NCBI GenBank assembly: GCA_964622915.1
Contig: CAZUSC010000020.1
Coordinates: forward strand, 1 to 17,067
Direction: 5' to 3'
From: CAZUSC01 sp964622915
Lineage (GTDB): Bacteria; Patescibacteriota; Andersenbacteria; UBA10190
DNA length: 17,067 nucleotides
This document shows, in pieces, positions 13,069 through 17,067 of the stretch. The position numbers and the translations under genes were made by a program. Under the pieces are notes generated by a model, which worked only from the letters and a program-made list of their open reading frames with translations, was not told the DNA's origin and searched no databases. Each line of letters opens with the position of its first letter. Positions within the stretch are counted from its first letter, which is position 1.

Positions 13069-13779
13069 ATGTCGCTGATGAGCGTGCAAAATATCAGCAA
13101 GGTATATGCCGACGAGGGTACGGCTACAACTGCTTTACATAACGTTACTTTTGATATTAACGAAGGCGAGTTCGTTTCCATTATGGGTCCCTCCGGTTCG
13201 GGCAAATCGACACTGCTGCATATACTGGGCCTGTTAGACCGACCGTCGAAGGGTAAATATATGCTGGCAGAGCGCGACACCGCCAAATTATCGGATCAAG
13301 AACTAGCAAAATTAAGAAACCACAGTTTTGGTTTTATTTTTCAGGCTTTTCATTTATTGGCTAGAACATCCGTTTTAGAAAATGTCATGTTGCCACTGTA
13401 CTATTCAGCTATTCCCCCGACCGAATACCGGCAGCGAGCGTTAAAAGCCCTTGAAAGAGTAAAGATGACCCATCGGTTAGATCATACGTCTGGGCAGTTG
13501 TCGGGCGGAGAAAAACAGCGGGTGGCGATCGCGCGGGCCTTAGTCAATAACCCGCGAATAATTTTTGCTGATGAGCCAACTGGCAATCTAGATTCGCAAA
13601 CCGGCGAGGCTGTTATGAAAACTATCGATGAACTCCACCGGCAAGGTCATACCATTATCGTTATTACCCATGAACCGGCGGCCGCGCAGTATGCCCAGCG
13701 TATTATCACCATTCGCGACGGAACTATTGTGGCCGATAGGGTTGAGAACAATCAGCACAAGCACGGATATTCTAAATAG
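13069..13779 (+). CDS. MacB/LolD-type ABC transporter ATPase
   Basis: 236 aa. Walker A is GPSGSGKST (40-48), the Q-loop is Gln92, the signature is LSGGEKQ (144-150), Walker B is IIFADEP (164-170, Glu169 catalytic), and the switch is His201. 'HILGLLDRPSKG' and 'DEPTGNLDSQTG' mark the MacB/LolD/FtsE-like subfamily. It is a stand-alone ATPase, not fused to the permease as in E. coli MacB. It powers the permease encoded 6 nt downstream. Confidence 0.95.
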   Translation: MSLMSVQNISKVYADEGTATTALHNVTFDINEGEFVSIMGPSGSGKSTLLHILGLLDRPSKGKYMLAERDTAKLSDQELAKLRNHSFGFIFQAFHLLARTSVLENVMLPLYYSAIPPTEYRQRALKALERVKMTHRLDHTSGQLSGGEKQRVAIARALVNNPRIIFADEPTGNLDSQTGEAVMKTIDELHRQGHTIIVITHEPAAAQYAQRIITIRDGTIVADRVENNQHKHGYSK

Positions 13780-13785
13780 AGCCTT

Positions 13786-15030
13786 ATGCATATTTCTGGA
13801 ACACTTAAAACTGCTGCGCGCGCTCTGCGTGCCAATCTAGGGCGCTCGATCTTAACAGTGCTTGGCATTGTTATCGGCATCGTGGCCATTGTTTTGGTTG
13901 TTGCCCTAGGTGAAGGCGCCCAGAGTCTCATTTTAAACGAGGTGCAGGGGATCGGTGCTAACGCCGTCATTGTTCGCCCCGGACGACGACCAAGCGGACC
14001 GACCGGCATTGCTGAAACGATTCTGTCCGACTCGATCAAAGACCGGGATATCGCGGCGCTGGCCAAAAAACAGAACGTACCGAATGCTGCTTCGGTTGAT
14101 CCAGCGATTTTAGTCACTGGCCCGGTAACTTATGCCGATAATCTTTTCCATGCCCAGACTTTCGGTTGGACAGCACAGGCGATCCAGGAATTATTCAATG
14201 TGTCGCCCGAGGAGGGGCAATTCTTTACCGAAGAAGATATCCGACAGCGGGCTAAAGTGGCTATTTTGGGCTCCCGCGTCAAAGATGAGCTGTTTGGCGA
14301 ATCTGACGCGATTGGTCAATTTGTAAAAATAAAGGGCCAAAATATGCGGGTGATTGGAGTCTTCCCAAAAAAAGGCAACCTGACTGTATTCAATCTGGAT
14401 GAAGTTGTCTTGGTGCCGTATTCAACCGCCCAAAAAACCCTGCTCGGTACTAATTACTACCACGAGGTGTTTGTCCGGGCGGATAAAAGTGAGAACGTGG
14501 ACATTGTTGCCTCCGACATTACGGCCACTTTGCGCGAACTGCATGGTATCACTGACCCGGCTAAAGATGACTTTTTTGTAACAACACAGCAGGACGCCGT
14601 GGAGTTAATCGGTACAGTCACCCAAGTACTCACAATTTTCCTGGTGGCCATTGCTTCTATTTCTTTGCTGGTCGGCGGCATTGGCATTATGAATATCATG
14701 CTGGTGTCTGTGACCGAGCGCACGCAGGAGATTGGACTGCGCAAAGCACTGGGGGCAACGAACAAAGATATTTCCCAGCAATTTTTACTGGAGGCCGTCA
14801 TATTAACAGTCAGCGGCGGTATCATTGGCACTGCCTTAGCCTTAAGTCTGTCAGGATTAGTTGCCTTTGTGGCCAGAAGCCGCTTTAACATAAACTGGCC
14901 GTTTTCCTGGCCACTGGATGCTATAGCCTTAGGAGTTGGCGTAGCCGCTGCCATTGGCCTGCTCTTTGGTATTTACCCCGCCCGCACAGCCGCCAAGAAA
15001 AACCCGATTGAGGCTTTGCGATACGAATAA
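13786..15030 (+). CDS. MacB-type ABC transporter permease
   Basis: 414 aa. TM1 is at about residues 21-42. A large extracytoplasmic MacB periplasmic-core-like domain spans about 45-270. Three further helices cluster at about 280-310, 340-362 and 375-400 (FtsX-like domain). Conserved strings are RSILTVLGIVIGIVAIV at the first helix, SVTERTQEIGLRKALGA (the coupling region) and YPARTAAKKNPIEALRYE at the end. It is a mechanotransmission-type exporter partner of the ATPase and adaptor. No outer-membrane channel gene is seen, consistent with a single-membrane cell (inference). Confidence 0.95.
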   Translation: MHISGTLKTAARALRANLGRSILTVLGIVIGIVAIVLVVALGEGAQSLILNEVQGIGANAVIVRPGRRPSGPTGIAETILSDSIKDRDIAALAKKQNVPNAASVDPAILVTGPVTYADNLFHAQTFGWTAQAIQELFNVSPEEGQFFTEEDIRQRAKVAILGSRVKDELFGESDAIGQFVKIKGQNMRVIGVFPKKGNLTVFNLDEVVLVPYSTAQKTLLGTNYYHEVFVRADKSENVDIVASDITATLRELHGITDPAKDDFFVTTQQDAVELIGTVTQVLTIFLVAIASISLLVGGIGIMNIMLVSVTERTQEIGLRKALGATNKDISQQFLLEAVILTVSGGIIGTALALSLSGLVAFVARSRFNINWPFSWPLDAIALGVGVAAAIGLLFGIYPARTAAKKNPIEALRYE

Positions 15031-15031
15031 A

Positions 15032-15060
15032 TTGACACTGGGCTCAACTGCCCTTAGTGT
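15032..15060 (+). promoter_or_regulatory. Promoter with internal dyad before the 149-aa gene
   Basis: Perfect TTGACA (15032-15037), 17 nt, TAGTGT (15055-15060; weak -10). A hairpin-forming dyad, ACACTGGGC (15035-15043) against GCCC-TT-AGTGT (15050-15060), covers the same bases. It may be an operator, or a weak terminator of the exporter operon, though it lacks a T-tract. Confidence 0.45.
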
Positions 15061-15108
15061 AGTGATCGTTCTCTTCATTTCCCGTGACACCAGCTTGGAG
15101 GACCAACC

Positions 15109-15558
15109 ATGGGCACGAAAACTAAGGTCGCCAGGCCAACGGCTAGGCAAAAAAGGTTGATTGACCACCACTTCAAAATCCCTCCCCTTAAATCGAAGGC
15201 CGACTGTTCACGCCTTATTACCTACATCCTGCAGTCCAGCACATCCGATGAAGAAATTGTCGAGCGCATACGGGAAGTTCGCCGGCATGTCGTGCGCTGG
15301 ACCGGCGCCACAGTAAAGATCAAGAACCAAGCGAGCCGGTATCATGATCAGATGGGGAAAGTGATATCGCTGGGGATACGCTCTTTGCGGCAAATGGCCA
15401 TTATTGCCGCCAAGGCCTATAGCGACCCCTACCCGGTCGTGGCAAAAGTGAAAGTTGATTCTAACACGGAGATTCAATTTTCCTTGTCAGACCTAAAGAT
15501 CATCGTTCGCCCCCGCCAGAAACTGCTTTTCTCGCTGGTCAAAGGCGTCAGGCGCTAA
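15109..15558 (+). CDS. Protein of unknown function (149 aa)
   Basis: 149 aa, not recognised. A basic N-terminus (MGTKTKVARPTARQKRL), then mostly helical sequence with SKADCSRLITYIL and EIVERIREVRRHVVRW, then a hydrophobic helix-like SLRQMAIIAAKAY (about 98-110). The C-terminus looks like beta strands ending in a basic VKGVRR. There is no signal peptide. GGAGG lies 8 nt before the ATG. It has its own promoter and an intrinsic terminator, so it is a well-defined single-gene unit. The high Arg/Lys content allows nucleic-acid binding, but nothing shows it. Confidence 0.75.
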   Translation: MGTKTKVARPTARQKRLIDHHFKIPPLKSKADCSRLITYILQSSTSDEEIVERIREVRRHVVRWTGATVKIKNQASRYHDQMGKVISLGIRSLRQMAIIAAKAYSDPYPVVAKVKVDSNTEIQFSLSDLKIIVRPRQKLLFSLVKGVRR

Positions 15559-15561
15559 CAC

Positions 15562-15592
15562 AGACTCTCATCCTTACGGGAGTCTTTTTTTA
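15562..15592 (+). terminator. Intrinsic terminator of the 149-aa gene
   Basis: AGACTCTC (15562-15569) pairs with GGGAGTCT (15578-15585), followed by TTTTTTT. Confidence 0.8.
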
Positions 15593-15602
15593 TTTTAGTA
15601 GG

Positions 15603-15657
15603 CCCGGCAGGGATCCCACTTCGCCAAAGGCTTCCCGGGACGCGTCGAACCTGCGGG
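15603..15657. repeat. Imperfect palindromic intergenic element
   Basis: The outer arms CCCGGCAGG (15603-15611) and CCTGCGGG (15650-15657) pair with one bulge. Inside lie ATCCC/GGGA arms and a GCC-AAA-GGC tip (15623-15631). It sits between two facing terminators and has no reading frame. It resembles REP-like intergenic palindromes; I cannot test copy number. Confidence 0.4.
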
Positions 15658-15682
15658 TCATCTCTTTCCCGCGTTAATAGTC

Positions 15683-15709
15683 AAAAAAATACCGCACATT
15701 TGGCGCGGT
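15683..15709 (-). terminator. Intrinsic terminator of the tRNA-Ile/interrupted-gene unit
   Basis: On the minus strand ACCGC (15709-15705) pairs with GCGGT (15695-15691), then A and TTTTTTT (15689-15683). It lies about 24 nt after the second stop (15733), not after the first (15937). Confidence 0.6.
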
Positions 15710-15732
15710 GGCTGTAATACTTGGGATACAAT

Positions 15733-16284
15733 CTAAGACATGGGAACCAAGCGTGGACTTAGATCGAAGACAGATCCCGCGAGCAGCACTGTGCAGCTTT
15801 CATACTCTTCCGGCGTGAGCCCAATTTTCAACGAACAAGCCGGTGAAAACTCTGGATCTGATGCTGATGCAACCTGCAGAATGTGTCGAACGAGATGGTC
15901 AAGGGGCGCTCCATTCTTATAACCAACATAAGGCGACTAACTCCATTCTTCCGTTCGAGTAATCTTTTGCAATAGCACTGTACGCACGCCGAGACCTGCC
16001 GCTTCCTCAGAGTACCTGAGCCAACTTTCTGAACCACTTGCCTCACCCGTAGAAGGCATAGAAAAAGGGTGCCCGGTGAGTATCCGATGGGTAAGCGTGT
16101 ACTCAATAACCCGGTTAATAAGCGTAGGATCAAGAGGGATACCATGCTCCGACGCCCATTCCCGACTAACAACGTGCACACCCTCATTCTCTGCATGAGG
16201 ATCGAGACGATCAAGAATCAACGTACAGACGCTTTGAGATGCCCAACTGATATTCTTGACCAGGAACTGCTTTACGAGTTTCAT
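15733..16284 (-). pseudogene. Unknown gene interrupted by an in-frame TAG (115 + 67 codons)
   Basis: From ATG 16284 the frame encodes 115 residues and meets TAG at 15939-15937. The same frame continues for 67 more sense codons (SPYVGYKNGAPLDHLVRHIL...) to TAG at 15735-15733. The second part has balanced protein-like composition (for example LTPEEYESCTVLLAGS), has no ATG near its beginning, and the only terminator lies after the second stop. AAGGAG is 7 nt before the ATG. The first part has a charged N-terminus and a REWASEHGIPLDPTLINRVIEY segment. I do not recognise the family. The likely reading is one gene of about 183 codons with a nonsense mutation; a truncated functional 115-aa protein or stop readthrough are alternatives. 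It follows tRNA-Ile on the same strand by 39 nt. Confidence 0.6.
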
Positions 16285-16323
16285 AACAACTCTCCTTACT
16301 ACATAGACCTGGAAAGAACGCTG

Positions 16324-16395
16324 TAGGCCAGGGTGGAGTCGAACCACCGTCACGACATTATAAGTGTCGCACTTTAACCGTTAAGCTACTGGCCT
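16324..16395 (-). tRNA. tRNA-Ile (UAU)
   Basis: On the minus strand, acceptor AGGCCAG pairs with CTGGCCT, discriminator A (16324). The D arm is GCTT/AAGT. The anticodon stem CGACA/TGTCG encloses loop CTTATAA, anticodon TAT (complement of 16360-16362). The T arm is GGTGG TTCGACT CCACC. CCA is not encoded. The anticodon reads AUA. Most bacteria read AUA with a CAU anticodon modified to lysidine, so a UAU tRNA is unusual. Confidence 0.9.
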
Positions 16396-16411
16396 GTTGG
16401 TAACATATTTA

Positions 16412-16440
16412 TTGCACCAAAATGAGAATTTGGCTATAGT
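16412..16440 (+). promoter_or_regulatory. Candidate distal promoter of the HTH gene
   Basis: TTGCAC (16412-16417), 17 nt, TATAGT (16435-16440). Start near 16447, giving a leader of about 62 nt. Confidence 0.4.
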
Positions 16441-16473
16441 TTCTGCCCAAAGAATTACTTTCTAAGTTATGTC

Positions 16474-16502
16474 TTGTAAAATAGTACCACAGAGATTATT
16501 GT
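16474..16502 (+). promoter_or_regulatory. Proximal leaderless promoter of the HTH gene
   Basis: TTGTAA (16474-16479), 17 nt, TATTGT (16497-16502), then 6 nt to ATG 16509. The same -10 hexamer is used by the exporter operon. Confidence 0.5.
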
Positions 16503-16508
16503 GAATAC

Positions 16509-17067
16509 ATGATATCAATGTGGTTCGAATTAAAAGAAAAGGCTGTTGGGCTAAGAAAGACAGGGCTATCAATTAAAAAAATTGAAAATGAGTTAGGGAT
16601 ACCCCGCTCTACTCTGAGCGGATGGTTTAGGTATGTTGAACTCTCGGAAAGCCAAAAAGAAAAACTGCGTAGAGACTGGAGAAATGGCTTGATTACGGCT
16701 AGGCAAAAGGCTGCAATGTGGCATAAGAATAGGAAAGAGGAGCGTATAGCCTGTGCCAAAAAAGAGGCGCTGGAAACACTTTCCAGAATTGATAATAAAG
16801 ACCATGCTTTACTGGAGCTAGCGCTGTCAATTCTCTATCTTGGTGAGGGTTCAAAAAAAACAGTTGGCACTTCTTTGGGAAGTTCTGATCCTATGATACT
16901 AAAATTTTTCATTGCGGGCCTGCGCACAGTTTATAAAATTCATAAGTCAAAAATACGCGGAGAACTTCATTTACGCGCGGATCAGGATCCTGATGATCTT
17001 AAAAGATATTGGTCTCAAGAACTGGATTTACCACTTGAAAATTTTAAATATGTGAGTATTGATAAAC
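16509..17067 (+). CDS. HTH DNA-binding protein with LAGLIDADG-like C-terminal region (partial)
   Basis: 186 codons without a stop, running off the right edge. Residues about 5-45 form a helix-turn-helix: ELKEKAVGLRKTGLSIKKIENELGIPRSTLSGWF, as in transposase or resolvase-like HTHs. A basic helical linker follows (about 48-95). From about residue 105 comes LSILYLGEGSKK, then LGSSDPMILKFFIAGLR and a later basic/acidic pattern with RYWSQELDLP. This 'LYxGEG.K, NSDP.hhxxF, YW' order recalls HTH proteins with a LAGLIDADG-like fold found in CPR and phage-associated genes, from memory and unproven. It could be a homing-type nuclease or a regulator. ATG 16518 is an alternative start. Confidence 0.75.
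   Translation, partial: MISMWFELKEKAVGLRKTGLSIKKIENELGIPRSTLSGWFRYVELSESQKEKLRRDWRNGLITARQKAAMWHKNRKEERIACAKKEALETLSRIDNKDHALLELALSILYLGEGSKKTVGTSLGSSDPMILKFFIAGLRTVYKIHKSKIRGELHLRADQDPDDLKRYWSQELDLPLENFKYVSIDK

Noticed and set aside
15937..15939. TAG reassigned to an amino acid
   Set aside because: TAG ends at least four other well-supported genes in the window at family-typical positions, and readthrough of those would add no family sequence. A local mutation or readthrough is more economical.
15828..16214. Alternative 128-codon minus-strand frame overlapping the interrupted gene
   Set aside because: Composition is Leu/Arg/Cys-rich and unlike a folded protein; the other frame has the Shine-Dalgarno site, start and terminator.

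Overview
The window looks like a chromosomal segment from a Patescibacteria/CPR-type bacterium. This is inference from gene content, not a database match. Supporting signs are compact genes; a run of small secreted proteins (an RlpA-like barrel, a 3D-domain barrel, an IPT/TIG protein, a metzincin-like peptidase); a stand-alone ribosomal protein L19 with a long charged tail; a MacA-MacB-type exporter with no TolC gene in view; and many promoters whose -10 box lies 6-8 nt before the start codon, implying leaderless mRNAs. The standard code appears to apply: TAA, TAG and TGA all end good reading frames. None of the three tRNA genes encodes CCA.

Layout. 1-1204 holds two minus-strand exported proteins: a partial DUF7282-like protein cut by the left edge, and a metzincin-like peptidase whose zinc motif starts with Gln instead of His. 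1261-3273 holds pterin-4a-carbinolamine dehydratase, a small minus-strand membrane protein with a strong Shine-Dalgarno site, and a translationally coupled pair (HD-domain hydrolase, YfcE-like phosphodiesterase). 3270-5802 holds an exported Arg/Glu-rich coiled-coil protein (minus), then RlpA-like and 3D-domain wall proteins. A strong promoter 107 nt before the RlpA-like gene runs almost at once into an intrinsic terminator. 5859-7312 holds L19, tRNA-Cys(GCA), tRNA-Leu(UAA) and a HAD hydrolase that starts 4 nt after the tRNA. 7376-10551 is a minus-strand block: endonuclease/exonuclease/phosphatase-family protein, HAD-IIB phosphatase, a 99-aa unknown, and an RluD-family pseudouridine synthase. 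10640-15030 holds the TIG protein, then the adaptor-ATPase-permease operon. 15032-17067 holds a 149-aa unknown with a strong Shine-Dalgarno site; a minus-strand unit of tRNA-Ile(UAU) plus a gene interrupted by an in-frame TAG; and a partial HTH protein running off the right edge.

How the parts fit. The peptidase, wall-barrel, TIG, coiled-coil and exporter genes suggest a region weighted towards the cell surface, mixed with translation genes (L19, tRNAs, RluD-like). Two modes of translation initiation coexist: apparently leaderless starts for most recognisable genes, and strong Shine-Dalgarno starts for three short genes of unknown function.
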